Positions 1 through 9,350 of a stretch of 64,000 bases of DNA are shown here, one piece after another. A model generated the notes under the pieces. That model saw only the letters and a list, made by a program, of their open reading frames with translations, did no database searches and was not told where the DNA came from. Numbering within the stretch: position 1 is the stretch's first letter; each line of letters begins with the position of its first letter. The position numbers and the translations under genes are program-made. Source of the DNA: Candidatus Kosakonia sp. 282A-S69 (lineage in GTDB: Bacteria; Pseudomonadota; Gammaproteobacteria; Enterobacterales; Enterobacteriaceae); NCBI RefSeq assembly GCF_029433855.1, contig NZ_JAROAU010000003.1:2452958-2516957 (forward strand), in the 5' to 3' direction.

Positions 1-110
1 TACGCGCCATCCGGCATCTGCTCCTTTGCCGGATGGCGGCTTCGCCTTATCCGGCCTACACAAGCAGAACGATCCCGTAGGCCGGATAAGCGTTTACGCG
101 CCATCCGGCA
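1..110. repeat. REP/BIME cluster
   Basis: Two complete REP units (27-59 and 77-110, in opposite orientation) and the end of a third at the window edge. Each has the enterobacterial core GCCGGAT...CTTATCCGGCCTAC. They lie downstream of ybiT, which is transcribed toward them. REP units in this position commonly mark 3' ends and can affect mRNA stability or transcription termination. Confidence 0.9.
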
Positions 111-123
111 ATGTGTTCCTTTA

Positions 124-247
124 TTTACCCCTGTATTTCGCGTCGCGGGAAGGCGGCAAACCTGAGTATCCCCGGTAGCTTACGGAAGTAAGTGACCGGG
201 GTATGAAGGTGCAGCCAACGCATCTGCGGCTCGAAAGAGGACGGTAA
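124..247 (+). repeat. ERIC element (IRU)
   Basis: About 124 bp, close to the usual 127 bp. It contains the central ERIC hairpin: CCCCGGTAGCTTAC, then GTAAGTGACCGGGG, followed by GCAGCCAACGCAT. The stretch AAGTAAGTGACCGGGG matches the region used for the classical ERIC2 primer with one change. It is intergenic, next to the REP cluster and downstream of ybiT. Confidence 0.85.
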
Positions 248-258
248 AGAGGGTGAAT

Positions 259-1851
259 CTATTCGATACCCTTGGTACGCAAGTAATCTTCATAGTTGCC
301 GGTGAAATCGACCACGCGCTGCGGCGTAATCTCAATCACGCGGGTTGCCAGCGAGCTGACAAATTCACGGTCGTGTGAGACGAAAATCAGCGTGCCCTGA
401 TACATCTCCAGCGCCATGTTCAGCGATTCGATCGACTCCATATCCAGGTGGTTGGTCGGTTCGTCCATCACCAGAATATTCGGTTTTTCCATCATCAGCT
501 TGCCGAACAGCATACGGCCCTTCTCTCCCCCGGAGAGCACTTTCGCTGGCTTCTTGATATCGTCCTGGCTGAACAGCAGACGCCCCAGGATACCGCGCAC
601 CGCCTGCTCATCGTCGCCCTCCTGCTTCCACTGGCTCATCCAGTCGAACACCGTCAGGTCGTTATCAAAATCTGTCGCGTGATCCTGCGCGTAGTAGCCG
701 ATGCGGGCGTTTTCCGACCACTTCACCGTGCCGTTATCCGGCGTAAGCTCGCCGACCAGCGTTTTCAGCAGCGTGGTTTTACCGACGCCGTTGGTGCCGA
801 GAATGGCGATTTTCTCGCCCACTTCCATCAGCATATTGAAGTTTTTAAACAGCGGGCCGTTATCGAAGCCTTTAGCAAGCTGCTCCACTTCCAGCGCGTT
901 ACGGAACAGTTTTTTATCCTGCTCAAAGCGGATAAACGGGTTCTGACGGCTGGAGGCTTTCACCTCGTCGAGCTTGATCTTATCGATCTGACGGGCGCGT
1001 GAGGTCGCCTGACGCGATTTCGACGCGTTAGCGCTAAAGCGGCTGACGAAGGATTGCAGCTCGGCAATCTGCGCTTTCTTCTTGGCATTGTCCGCCAGCA
1101 GGCGTTCGCGCGCCTGGGTAGCGGCGGTCATGTATTCGTCGTAGTTGCCCGGGTAGACGCGCAGCTCGCCGTAGTCGAGATCCGCCATGTGGGTGCAGAC
1201 CATGTTCAGGAAGTGACGGTCATGCGAAATGATGATCATGGTGCTGTCGCGTTCGTTCAGCACCTGCTCCAGCCAGCGAATAGTGTCGATGTCCAGGTTG
1301 TTGGTCGGTTCATCGAGCAGCAGAATATCCGGGTTGGCGAACAGCGCCTGGGCCAGCAGCACACGCAGTTTCCAGCCGGGCGCGACTTCGCTCATCGGGC
1401 CGTAGTGCTGTTCAACCGGAATACCGACGCCGAGCAGCAGTTCGCCCGCGCGCGCTTCCGCCGAGTAGCCATCCATTTCGCCATACAGCACTTCGAGATC
1501 GGCCACTTTATAGCCATCTTCTTCGCTCATCTCGGCGAGGCCGTAAATGCGGTCGCGCTCCTGCTTCACTTCCCACAGCTCAGCGTGGCCCATGATCACC
1601 GTGTCGAGCACGCTGAAGGCTTCGAAGGCGAACTGATCCTGGCGCAGCTTACCGATGCGCTCATTCGGATCGAGAGAGACGTTGCCCAGCGACGGCTCTA
1701 AGTCGCCGCCGAGGATCTTCATAAAGGTGGATTTACCGCTCCCGTTCGCGCCGATCAGGCCGTAACGGTTGCCGCCGCCAAATTTGACGGAAATGTTTTC
1801 GAACAGCGGCTTACTGCCGAACTGCATGGTGACGTTGCTGGTGACTAACAC
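259..1851 (-). CDS. ybiT: ABC-F family ATPase YbiT
   Basis: Cytoplasmic ABC-F protein (530 aa, the K-12 length) with two ATPase domains and no membrane segment; family members act on the ribosome. Domain 1 has Walker A GANGSGKS at residues 34-41 and Walker [12 protein letters not shown]. Domain 2 has GTNGVGKT, the signature LSGGEKGRM and [12 protein letters not shown] charged linker rich in Lys, Arg and Gln joins them. I chose the GTG at 1851, giving [12 protein letters not shown] as in K-12; the open frame continues 14 codons upstream but is not conserved in my memory of the family. It is monocistronic and divergent from ybiS. Confidence 0.93.
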   Translation of the reverse strand: MLVTSNVTMQFGSKPLFENISVKFGGGNRYGLIGANGSGKSTFMKILGGDLEPSLGNVSLDPNERIGKLRQDQFAFEAFSVLDTVIMGHAELWEVKQERDRIYGLAEMSEEDGYKVADLEVLYGEMDGYSAEARAGELLLGVGIPVEQHYGPMSEVAPGWKLRVLLAQALFANPDILLLDEPTNNLDIDTIRWLEQVLNERDSTMIIISHDRHFLNMVCTHMADLDYGELRVYPGNYDEYMTAATQARERLLADNAKKKAQIAELQSFVSRFSANASKSRQATSRARQIDKIKLDEVKASSRQNPFIRFEQDKKLFRNALEVEQLAKGFDNGPLFKNFNMLMEVGEKIAILGTNGVGKTTLLKTLVGELTPDNGTVKWSENARIGYYAQDHATDFDNDLTVFDWMSQWKQEGDDEQAVRGILGRLLFSQDDIKKPAKVLSGGEKGRMLFGKLMMEKPNILVMDEPTNHLDMESIESLNMALEMYQGTLIFVSHDREFVSSLATRVIEITPQRVVDFTGNYEDYLRTKGIE

Positions 1852-1976
1852 GGCGATATCCTGAAATATGTGACAAACGCCATAGTATGCCACAATTCCG
1901 AATTAGATTCTTGCCCACTGTCAGGCCGCTACACTGCAAACAACGGGAAAAAAGTGTGATTTCGTCAACATCTGAA

Positions 1977-2005
1977 TTCCCTGGACGGGGGAATGCACAT
2001 ATAAT
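1977..2005 (+). promoter_or_regulatory. Candidate ldtB promoter
   Basis: A perfect -10 TATAAT (2000-2005) lies 17 bp downstream of a weak -35 TTCCCT (1977-1982), about 54 bp before the ldtB start. The assignment is by consensus only. Confidence 0.45.
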
Positions 2006-2058
2006 GCGCTTCCTGCATTCTCAACCCAACGGCCAGTGTGGCAATAATCTCGCACAAC

Positions 2059-2979
2059 ATGAATATGAAATTAAGAACTCTCTTCGCGGCGGCCTTTGCT
2101 GTCGTGGGATTTTGCAATAGCGCGTCTGCTGTGACTTATCCGCTGCCGACTGATGGTAGCCGTCTGATCGGTCAGAACCAGGTCGTAACCATTCCTGAAG
2201 GCAATACTCAGCCGCTGGAATATTTTGCGGCTGAATACCAGATGGGTCTCTCCAATATGCTGGAAGCTAACCCGGGCATTGACGCCTATCTGCCGAAAGG
2301 CGGCACGGTGATGAACGTTCCGCAGCAGCTAATCCTGCCGGATACCGTTCATGAAGGGATTGTGATTAACAGTGCGGAGATGCGCCTCTACTACTATCCG
2401 AAAGGCACCAACACGGTGATCGTGCTGCCAATCGGTATCGGTCAGTTGGGTAAAGATACCCCGATTGCCTGGACCACTAAAGTCGAGCGTAAAAAAGCCG
2501 GTCCGACCTGGACACCGACGGCAAAAATGCACGCCGAATATCAGGCAATGGGTCAACCGCTGCCGCCGGTAGTGCCGGCAGGCCCGGATAACCCGATGGG
2601 TCTCTACGCGCTCTATATTGGCCGCCTGTATGCGATCCACGGCACCAACGCCAACTTTGGTATCGGCCTGCGCGTGAGCCACGGCTGTGTGCGTCTGCGT
2701 AACGACGACATCAAATTCCTGTTCGAGAACGTGCCGGTCGGCACCCGCGTCCAGTTTATTGATGAGCCGGTTAAAGCGACCACCGAGCCGGATGGCAGCC
2801 GCTATATCGAAGTTCACAACCCGCTCTCCACCACCGAAGCGCAGTTTACCGGCGGCGAAATCGTGCCGATCGCGCTGACCAAAGCGGTGCAGGCGGTAAC
2901 CAGCCAGGCTGACGTTGATACGAACGTAGTTGACCAGGCGATCCAGAACCGCTCCGGTATGCCGGTGCGTCTGAACTGA
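2059..2979 (+). CDS. ldtB: L,D-transpeptidase LdtB/YbiS
   Basis: Periplasmic YkuD-family L,D-transpeptidase of 306 aa. In E. coli this enzyme anchors Braun lipoprotein to the meso-diaminopimelate of peptidoglycan. The protein shows a signal peptide ([20 protein letters not shown], cleavage after ASA), a LysM-like stretch near residues 40-90, and the catalytic motif SHGCVR with Cys210 preceded by the conserved HGTN. The start giving MNMKL matches K-12; an in-frame ATG 21 bp upstream is less likely because it would extend the signal peptide N-region. It is followed by a strong terminator shared with the convergent GntR gene. Confidence 0.95.
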   Translation: MNMKLRTLFAAAFAVVGFCNSASAVTYPLPTDGSRLIGQNQVVTIPEGNTQPLEYFAAEYQMGLSNMLEANPGIDAYLPKGGTVMNVPQQLILPDTVHEGIVINSAEMRLYYYPKGTNTVIVLPIGIGQLGKDTPIAWTTKVERKKAGPTWTPTAKMHAEYQAMGQPLPPVVPAGPDNPMGLYALYIGRLYAIHGTNANFGIGLRVSHGCVRLRNDDIKFLFENVPVGTRVQFIDEPVKATTEPDGSRYIEVHNPLSTTEAQFTGGEIVPIALTKAVQAVTSQADVDTNVVDQAIQNRSGMPVRLN

Positions 2980-3003
2980 TTTGCCGTGAGTTGAATCGGT
3001 AAC

Positions 3004-3034
3004 AAAAAGCGGAGCATTAGCTCCGCTTTTTTTA
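3004..3034. terminator. Bidirectional terminator ldtB / gntR
   Basis: The inverted repeat AAAAAGCGGAGC...GCTCCGCTTTTTTT has an 8-bp GC-rich stem with A and T runs on the two sides, so it can serve both convergent genes. Confidence 0.9.
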
Positions 3035-3748
3035 TCCGTGGTTGACCACAATCACCCCGCCGTGATCGTAGCGGTAGTGGCAATGGGCATACTCCAGCGG
3101 TGTGCCATCCTCCAGGTAGATAACCTGCTCCACCTCCAGCACCGGATCGGTCTCCTCGCAATTGAGGTACTGCTTATCCTCGTCGCAGGGCTTCAGCGCG
3201 CGGACAATGCGGTACGACCCCATAATTTTTAGCGCCAGATCGTCCTGCACATAGCGAAACACCGAGCTTTCCAGATGGCTGCGATTGAGCCCCGGCACCA
3301 GGTTTACCGGCATCAGCGTGAACTCCAGCGATACCGGTTCACCCTCCAGCAGACGCAGGCGCACAAAGTCATAGACCGGCTCATCCGGCCCCACCAGCAG
3401 CGAAGCCTGCTCCTTTTCACTGGCAAAACGCAGATCGAAGCGCACAATCTTGCTCGTCACTTCACCGACATTCTCCCAGGTTTTGGTAGCACCAAAATAG
3501 TCGCTGCCCGGCAGATCCCAGCGCGACAGCTGAAGGAAGTTTTTGCGGATAAAGGTGCCCTGCCCCTGGCGGGTATAGACCAGCCCCTCAACAATCAGCT
3601 GACGCATCGCCTGCTGGATGGTCATGCGGCTGGTATTAAACTCCGCCGCCAGCGCGAACTGGTCCGGCAGCGGTGCGCTGGCAGCATACTGCTGGCTAAG
3701 GATGCGCCGCTTAATTTCCCGCGCGATAGTGATATATTTTGCCGCCAT
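3032..3748 (-). CDS. GntR/HutC-family regulator
   Basis: Transcription factor of 238 aa with an N-terminal winged helix (about residues 5-70, including TSRMTIQQAMRQLIVEGLVYTRQGQGTF) and a C-terminal UTRA ligand-binding domain (about 95-235, with EPVSLEFTLMP and PLEYAHCHYR). HutC-type proteins usually sense sugar phosphates. It is the last gene of the cluster glucosidase-EIIC-regulator, 16 bp after the EIIC gene, so it probably controls that operon. The twin palindromes before the glucosidase are the obvious operators (inference). The effector is unknown; a phosphorylated beta-glucoside is the best guess. Confidence 0.85.
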   Translation of the reverse strand: MAAKYITIAREIKRRILSQQYAASAPLPDQFALAAEFNTSRMTIQQAMRQLIVEGLVYTRQGQGTFIRKNFLQLSRWDLPGSDYFGATKTWENVGEVTSKIVRFDLRFASEKEQASLLVGPDEPVYDFVRLRLLEGEPVSLEFTLMPVNLVPGLNRSHLESSVFRYVQDDLALKIMGSYRIVRALKPCDEDKQYLNCEETDPVLEVEQVIYLEDGTPLEYAHCHYRYDHGGVIVVNHG

Positions 3749-3764
3749 GACCCGTCCCGGTAAC

Positions 3765-5084
3765 TTAGTCTATCCCATTGTTTCTTAAGGCCACTCTCTC
3801 GGCAATTTTGAGGAAAGGCAGGTAGAAGAATACACCAAAGATGATGATTATCAACTGAACCACTACCGCCCGCCAGTCGCCCGCCGTCGCCAGCCAGGCG
3901 CTTAAAATGGGCGGCGTGGTCCACGGGATCATCACCACACAGCGCGCCATCCAGCCCATCGTCGTGCAGAACCAGGCAAACCAGATACCGAGTGCCGGCA
4001 GCAACACAAAGGGGATCATCAGCGGCAGGTTAAAGACAATCGGCAGGCCAAAAATTACCGGCTCGTTGATGTTAAACAGCCCCGGCGAAATGGCCAGCCG
4101 CGCTACCTGCTTCGCCGACTGCTGTCTGGCGAAGATAAAGATGGCGATCAGCAGCGACAGCGTGCTGCCGGTGCCGCCAATCATGCCGAAAGTCGGCACA
4201 AAAATGCTATTGATGATATGCGGAATCGGCTGGCCGTTGGCGAAGGCGAGCATATTCTCATTGGTGTTGATCAGCAGTAGCGGTTCGAGGATCACGCCGT
4301 TGACCACCGTCTGGTGAATACCGAGCGTAAAGAGGAAGTTACCGAAGCTGTAGATAAACAACGTGCCAGGGAGGCTGGTGTTGATCTGGCGCAGCGGCTG
4401 CTGAATCAGGGTGGTGATGAGATGGATCAGATCCGTATGCAGCAGGTTCGCCAGCAGCGCCGCCACCATCGCGAAGAGCGACAGCGTGATAATGGTCGGG
4501 ATCAATGCTGAAAAGGATTGCCCCACCGCCGACGGCACATTATCGCCCAGCGAAATGGAGAAACGTTTTACGCTGGCGACGCGGATAAAGAGTTCCGTCG
4601 AGAGCAGGCCGATAATCACCCCGGCGAAAATGCCAGTGGTGCCGATATTAGCAAACGACAGCATCTGCGCGACGCTTACCGTGGTTTGACTCCCCACCGG
4701 CACCACATCAAGCTGCATTGGCATCATGATAATAAAACTGGCAATCGCAATGACTACCGCTGAGACCGGGTTCTCGAAGTTCTTATTACGCGCCAGCGAC
4801 CAGGCCGTCATCGGCGCAATTAAAAGAGCCGCGATATTCAACGTGCCGTTAATCACCGCTTCGCCCCACACCTTAAAGCGCGCCAGCGTCTCCCCCTCCA
4901 GCACCCAGGGGAAAATCACGTTATTGATCAGCACCGCCAGCCCGGCGAGGATAAAAATCGGCATCACCGCCGCGAACGCGTCGCGCAGGGATCGCAGATG
5001 CACCTGGTTTGCCAGGCGGGCGGAGAACTCAACGAACTTATCGACGAATGACTGCATTTTCGGCGTGATTTTTGTCTCAGACAT
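3765..5084 (-). CDS. PTS EIIC, lactose/cellobiose family
   Basis: Inner-membrane sugar-transport component of 439 aa with about ten hydrophobic segments. Family features include GIHQTVVNGVILEP near residue 255, GGTGSTLSLLIA and NINEPVIFGLPIVFNLPLMIPF, the last being the conserved substrate-region loop of EIIC-Cel/Lac. No EIIA or EIIB domain is fused and none lies nearby, so phosphotransfer must come from components encoded elsewhere such as a ChbA/ChbB pair (inference). It starts 23 bp after the glucosidase gene with a GAGGG ribosome site and is presumably co-transcribed with it. Confidence 0.9.
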   Translation of the reverse strand: MSETKITPKMQSFVDKFVEFSARLANQVHLRSLRDAFAAVMPIFILAGLAVLINNVIFPWVLEGETLARFKVWGEAVINGTLNIAALLIAPMTAWSLARNKNFENPVSAVVIAIASFIIMMPMQLDVVPVGSQTTVSVAQMLSFANIGTTGIFAGVIIGLLSTELFIRVASVKRFSISLGDNVPSAVGQSFSALIPTIITLSLFAMVAALLANLLHTDLIHLITTLIQQPLRQINTSLPGTLFIYSFGNFLFTLGIHQTVVNGVILEPLLLINTNENMLAFANGQPIPHIINSIFVPTFGMIGGTGSTLSLLIAIFIFARQQSAKQVARLAISPGLFNINEPVIFGLPIVFNLPLMIPFVLLPALGIWFAWFCTTMGWMARCVVMIPWTTPPILSAWLATAGDWRAVVVQLIIIIFGVFFYLPFLKIAERVALRNNGID

Positions 5085-5107
5085 TGCGCTGCCCTCTTAT
5101 CACTGCG

Positions 5108-6484
5108 TTACATGTCACGCCCGTTGCTACGGATCACCCGTTGCAGCCAGCGGTAGCTCTTTTTCGGTACGCGTCGCATATCTTTCAGGTCGTGGTTATC
5201 ACGGTTGACGTAGACCACGCCGTAGCGTTTACGCATATCGCCCTGGGAGCTGAGGATGTCGATAAGCCCCCAGCCGAGATAGCCCATCACCTCCGCGCCA
5301 TCTTCGAAGATGGCATCCTGCATCGCCTGCAGGTGATCGCGGTGATAAGTAATGCGGTACTCATCATCAATCGGATTGACGCCGTCCCACTCCTCAATCA
5401 CGCCGATGCCGTTCTCAATCGGGAAGACCGGCAGCCGCCAGTCGTTGTAGTAGCGGGTGATAATGGCGCGAAAACCGAGCGGATCGATCTGCCAGCCCCA
5501 CTCTGTCGCATCAAGGTAAGGGTTGGGCTTGTCGCCTTCGTGCAGGTAGTAGTTGACCGGCGTATCCGTGCTAATGGCGTCGCTGTCCAGCGTTTTGCTG
5601 GCGTAGTAGCTAAAGGCCATAAAGTCGTTTTTGACGCGCGCGATCTGCGCCAAATCCTCATCACGGTAGATATCGCCAAAGCCTTCGTTTTCCACCACCG
5701 CCATTACTGCCGGGCTGTAACCCTGCCCGGCGTAAACGCGCAGCAGGTTCTGATTGAGGAATTCGTCGTACAGCATGGCGCAGAAGATATCGCGCGGTTT
5801 GCAGGTGGCCGGGTAGATCAGCTGGTGCGCCAGCATACCACCCATCATTTTGCCAGGCTGGGTATCGTGCAGATAGTGCGTCAGCAGCACGTGCGCCATC
5901 ATCACGTGGTGCTGGATCTGGTAAAGCTCGCGCAGGGTTTTCTCGCCCTTCAGGTAGCCGCCGACCTGAAATGCGCCGGGCATATGATAGATATTCTGCT
6001 CGTTAAAGGTGAGCCAGTACTTCACCTTACTGCCGAAGCAGTCGATCATCTTCTGCCCGTAGCGCACAAAGGCGTCGAGCACGTGACGATCGACAAAACC
6101 GTTATATTTTTCCGCCAGCGCCAGCGGCATATCGAAGTGGTAGAGGCAGACCATCGGCTCAATACCGCGCGCCAGCAGATCGTCAATAAAACGATGGTAA
6201 AAATCGATGCCCTCCTGATTAAATTCGCCGTCTCCCTGCGGGCAGACGCGGCTCCAGGCGATCTGAAAGCGGTAACAGTTCATGCCCAGATCCTGCATCA
6301 GATCGAAATCTTCCTGATACCGGTGATAGGAGTCGGTGGCGACTTTCCAGTCGGAGGCGAATTCGCTCGCTTCGCGGATATCGTAGACCGACATCCCCTT
6401 GCCGCCCTCATTCCACGCCCCTTCGGTCTGCATGCTGGAGACAGAGTTGCCCCATAAAAAACCGGTCGGTAATATTCTGCTCAT
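5108..6484 (-). CDS. 6-phospho-beta-glucosidase, GH1
   Basis: Cytoplasmic glycoside hydrolase family 1 enzyme of 458 aa. It carries the N-terminal signature LPTGFLWGNSVSSMQTEGAW, the acid/base motif TFNEQN and the nucleophile motif FPIENGIG. The C-terminal SSQGDMRKRYGVVYV resembles the phosphate-binding Ser-Lys-Tyr region of 6-phospho-glycosidases. It should hydrolyse the sugar phosphate delivered by the PTS. I chose the ATG at 6484 because GGAGAAAGCGCG precedes it with good spacing; the frame extends 15 codons further through the operator region, which would be unlikely. First gene of the operon. Confidence 0.92.
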   Translation of the reverse strand: MSRILPTGFLWGNSVSSMQTEGAWNEGGKGMSVYDIREASEFASDWKVATDSYHRYQEDFDLMQDLGMNCYRFQIAWSRVCPQGDGEFNQEGIDFYHRFIDDLLARGIEPMVCLYHFDMPLALAEKYNGFVDRHVLDAFVRYGQKMIDCFGSKVKYWLTFNEQNIYHMPGAFQVGGYLKGEKTLRELYQIQHHVMMAHVLLTHYLHDTQPGKMMGGMLAHQLIYPATCKPRDIFCAMLYDEFLNQNLLRVYAGQGYSPAVMAVVENEGFGDIYRDEDLAQIARVKNDFMAFSYYASKTLDSDAISTDTPVNYYLHEGDKPNPYLDATEWGWQIDPLGFRAIITRYYNDWRLPVFPIENGIGVIEEWDGVNPIDDEYRITYHRDHLQAMQDAIFEDGAEVMGYLGWGLIDILSSQGDMRKRYGVVYVNRDNHDLKDMRRVPKKSYRWLQRVIRSNGRDM

Positions 6485-6496
6485 CGCGCTTTCTCC

Positions 6497-6529
6497 ATGA
6501 CTAGTCATTTTGTTCATATGACTAGTCAT
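6497..6529. promoter_or_regulatory. Twin palindromic operators for the GntR regulator
   Basis: The perfect 12-bp palindrome ATGACTAGTCAT occurs at 6497-6508 and 6518-6529, with centres 21 bp apart (two helical turns). The upstream copy overlaps the predicted -10; the other lies just before the ribosome site. Short palindromes of this shape are typical HutC-subfamily operators. The pairing with the local regulator is inferred from position. Confidence 0.8.
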
Positions 6530-6555
6530 ATAGCGAATGGCGAAATAACAGGCAA
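6527..6555 (-). promoter_or_regulatory. Promoter of the glucosidase-EIIC-gntR operon
   Basis: On the minus strand, -35 TTGCCT (6555-6550) is separated by 17 bp from -10 TATATG (6532-6527). The -10 runs into the first palindromic operator, an arrangement that favours repression by steric block. Confidence 0.6.
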
Positions 6556-6630
6556 AGAGAGAAGCGCGGTTTTGTGACGCTTTTCGAAAGAATTGTGTGA
6601 AACGGGGAGGAGAAGCGGTGCAAAATGCAG

Positions 6631-6666
6631 CAGGCCGGACAGGGTGAATGCTTATCCGGCCTGCGC
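6631..6666. repeat. REP-like unit
   Basis: An imperfect inverted repeat CAGGCCGGAC...TTATCCGGCCTG of the REP type lies in the 199-bp gap between the aldo/keto reductase 3' end and the glucosidase promoter. It probably marks the end of the reductase transcript. Confidence 0.7.
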
Positions 6667-6683
6667 TTTATAGCTGAGGTAAA

Positions 6684-7724
6684 TTACTGCTGATTCAATT
6701 GATTACGGCGATACTCACCCTGGCGCTCCAGCATCCAGCCGGGGTATTCACGCGGCAGCGCGCTGACGGCATCAAGCTGTTTAAGCTCCTCATCGTTCAG
6801 CTGCACGGTCGCTGCGGCGAGATTATCCTCCAGCTGTTCCGGGCGTTTCGCGCCGATAATCACGCTGGTCACCGCCTGCTGATGCAGGAGCCAGGCCAGC
6901 GCGATCTGCGCGACACTCACGCCTTTGCTGTCGGCGATAGTGCGCATCACCTCTACGCAGTCAAAAGCGCGATCTTTATTCACCGGTGGGAAGTCAAACT
7001 CCACCCGGCGGCCGCCCGCTTCGGCTTTGCCATCCCGATCATATTTGCCGCTCAGCAGGCCGCCCGCCAGCGGGCTCCAGACCATCAGACCGACATTTTC
7101 ACTCTGCATCATCGGCAACAGTTCGCGCTCCAGATCGCGCCCGGCAATCGTGTAGTAGGCCTGTAGCGAAGCGAAACGCGCGAGGCCCAGGCGCTCCGAG
7201 ATGCCCAGCGCTTTAGCAATCTGCCACGCCGCCCAGTTGGAGACGCCGATATAGCGTACATGCCCGTGCTGCACCAGCGTATCAAGCGCACAGAGCGTCT
7301 CTTCCATTGGCGTCGCCGGATCAAACCCGTGTAGCTGATAGAGATCGATATGATCGAGTTGCAGGCGCTTGAGGCTCGCTTTCACGCTCTGAACAATGTG
7401 AAAGCGCGAACTGCCGCGGGAATTGACCCCTGCGGTGCCGGTTTCACCGAAGACTTTGGTAGCCACCACCACATTCTCACGCGGCACCTTGAGGTTTTTT
7501 AATGCCTGGCCGGTGATCTCTTCCGAACGTCCGCCGGAGTAAACATCGGCGGTATCAATAAAATTGATCCCGGCATCGAGGGCGCGACCGACCAACGCCT
7601 CAGCCTGTGCCTGCTGAAGCTGGCCGATTTTGCCCCACATATCCTCCTGACCGCCGAAGGTCATGGTGCCGAGGCAGAGTTCAGAAACAAACAGTCCGGT
7701 ATTGCCCAGTTTTTTGTAGCGCAT
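6684..7724 (-). CDS. Aldo/keto reductase
   Basis: NADPH-dependent oxidoreductase of the AKR superfamily, 346 aa, (beta/alpha)8 barrel, cytoplasmic. The catalytic tetrad is visible: Asp57 and Tyr62 (DTADVYSGG), Lys90 (VVATKVF) and His132 (YQLHGFD). The cofactor-binding VIIGAKRPEQLEDNL is near the C terminus. The start is supported by GAGGAGA upstream. It is transcribed toward the glucosidase operon but separated by a REP unit and that operon's own promoter, so it is probably a separate transcript. The substrate cannot be inferred; the YajO/Tas-like subgroup is likely. Confidence 0.9.
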   Translation of the reverse strand: MRYKKLGNTGLFVSELCLGTMTFGGQEDMWGKIGQLQQAQAEALVGRALDAGINFIDTADVYSGGRSEEITGQALKNLKVPRENVVVATKVFGETGTAGVNSRGSSRFHIVQSVKASLKRLQLDHIDLYQLHGFDPATPMEETLCALDTLVQHGHVRYIGVSNWAAWQIAKALGISERLGLARFASLQAYYTIAGRDLERELLPMMQSENVGLMVWSPLAGGLLSGKYDRDGKAEAGGRRVEFDFPPVNKDRAFDCVEVMRTIADSKGVSVAQIALAWLLHQQAVTSVIIGAKRPEQLEDNLAAATVQLNDEELKQLDAVSALPREYPGWMLERQGEYRRNQLNQQ

Positions 7725-7825
7725 GGTAGCGTCTCCTCATCGGTTGTGTTGACGCAATCAGTTATACGCTCCGTGTCTGCGCGGCGAATGTGGGGATCCT
7801 GCCTGTTTCTTGCCCAATCCTCTGA

Positions 7826-9349
7826 TTATCCGCGCGGCGCGTCGCCAAAGATTTTGTAATCAGGTAGTTGCACATTCTGGTACGGCTCCCAGCCGCCGCC
7901 AAGCGCTTTGTAGAGCGCAACGAGGTCGAGGCTGCTCTGCACCCGCGCCTGCTCACGTTGCTGGCTCGCCTGCGCCAGCTGGCGCTGGGCATCGAGCACA
8001 TCAAGGAAGCTGGCAATCCCTTTGCGGTAGCTGTCGCTGGCGAGCGAAAAGGCGTTTTGCAGCGCCTCCAGGGTCTTATCGAGACTCGCCTCACGCTGCT
8101 GGTCGGCGCGGTAGCTGACCAGCGCATTCTCGACATCGTTCAGCGCGCTGAGCACCGTCTGGCGATAGTTGAGCACCGCGGCACCCTGCTGCGCGCGCGC
8201 CAGCTTGACGCTCGACACCAGCCGTCCCCCCTGGAAAATAGGGATCGAGACCTGCGGGCCGAAGCTGTAGAAGTGGCTGCTCCAGTCCGTCAGCCAGTTA
8301 GTTTCGCTATTGCGCAGACCAAACTGGCCGCTGAGCGTCAGGCTCGGGAAGAGCTGCGCGACGGAGACGCCGATTTGCGCGGTCGCCGCGTGCAGCGTCG
8401 CCTCCGCTTCGCGCACGTCGGGGCGGCGGCGCGCTAACGTGGATGGAATGCCGGTCGGCACCACGTCCGGCAAAGCCGGGAGCGGCTGTGCACCGCGCAG
8501 TTCGCTATCCAGCGCGCCCGGCGTTTTACCGAGCAGCACCGCCAGCGCGTTCATCGCCTGGCGCTCCTGCGCCTGGTACTGCGGCAGTTGCGCTTCGAGG
8601 TTTGCCGCCTGGGCACGGGCATTCTCCACGTCCAGCTGCGGCGATAACCCACCCTGCTGGCGGTTTTGCGTCAGGGTGAAAGTCTCCTGCGCACTCTGAA
8701 TTTGCGTATTCAGTGAGGCGATGATGCTCTGTGCGCCGCGCAGTTGCAGCCAGGCACGCGCCACTTCCGCTTCCAGCGACACCAGTGCGTCGTTACGCTG
8801 TTCAATCGCCTGCTGCTGCTGGGCGGTCGTGGCCTCGACCTGACGGCGCACTTTGCCCCACAGATCCAGCTCCCACTGGGCATCAAAGCTGCCCTGGTAG
8901 AGATTGACCGGCTGAGTTAACGCGCCCAGCGCGCCGCTGACCGCCGGGTCGGCACTCTCCAGTTGACCATAGACATCATGGGATTTCAGTTCCCCCTCCA
9001 GCCCCAGCTGCTGACGCGTTGCCTGCAGCGAGCCGTTCACCGCCGGCAGAAACGCGCCGCCCGCCTGGTTGATCTGTTCACGGGCACCGGCGATGCGCAG
9101 CACCGTCTGTTGCAGGGATAAATTCCCGGCAATCGCCCGTTCGATCAGGCTGTTAAGTTGCGGAGAATTAAAGGTGGTCCACCAGCGCGGATTGACCGCC
9201 TGCGGCGTCGCCCGGGATTTCACCGACGCATCACCCGGATCGTTCCAGCGCGCCGGGGTTTGCGGCTGCGCGGGCTGGTAATCCGGCCCGACCGCGCACC
9301 CGGCCAGGCACAGTGACAGAAAGGTAACGGGAAAATGACGCCATGCCAT
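7826..9349 (-). CDS. Outer-membrane efflux lipoprotein, NodT/OprM type
   Basis: Outer-membrane factor of 507 aa that forms the exit duct of a tripartite pump. The N terminus MAWRHFPVTFLSLCLAGC is a lipoprotein signal with lipobox LAGC (acylated Cys18), followed by AVGPDYQPAQPQTPARW, typical of the NodT family. Two repeated coiled-coil/beta OEP domains follow. It begins 2 bp after the EmrB-like gene, so all three pump proteins should be made from one mRNA. Relatives include CusC and MdtP. Confidence 0.92.
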   Translation of the reverse strand: MAWRHFPVTFLSLCLAGCAVGPDYQPAQPQTPARWNDPGDASVKSRATPQAVNPRWWTTFNSPQLNSLIERAIAGNLSLQQTVLRIAGAREQINQAGGAFLPAVNGSLQATRQQLGLEGELKSHDVYGQLESADPAVSGALGALTQPVNLYQGSFDAQWELDLWGKVRRQVEATTAQQQQAIEQRNDALVSLEAEVARAWLQLRGAQSIIASLNTQIQSAQETFTLTQNRQQGGLSPQLDVENARAQAANLEAQLPQYQAQERQAMNALAVLLGKTPGALDSELRGAQPLPALPDVVPTGIPSTLARRRPDVREAEATLHAATAQIGVSVAQLFPSLTLSGQFGLRNSETNWLTDWSSHFYSFGPQVSIPIFQGGRLVSSVKLARAQQGAAVLNYRQTVLSALNDVENALVSYRADQQREASLDKTLEALQNAFSLASDSYRKGIASFLDVLDAQRQLAQASQQREQARVQSSLDLVALYKALGGGWEPYQNVQLPDYKIFGDAPRG

Positions 9350-9350
9350 A

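Noticed and set aside
6560-6600. Possible CRP site (TGTGACGC and TGTGTGAAAC) upstream of the glucosidase promoter
   Set aside because: Neither TGTGA has a matching TCACA half at 6-bp spacing.
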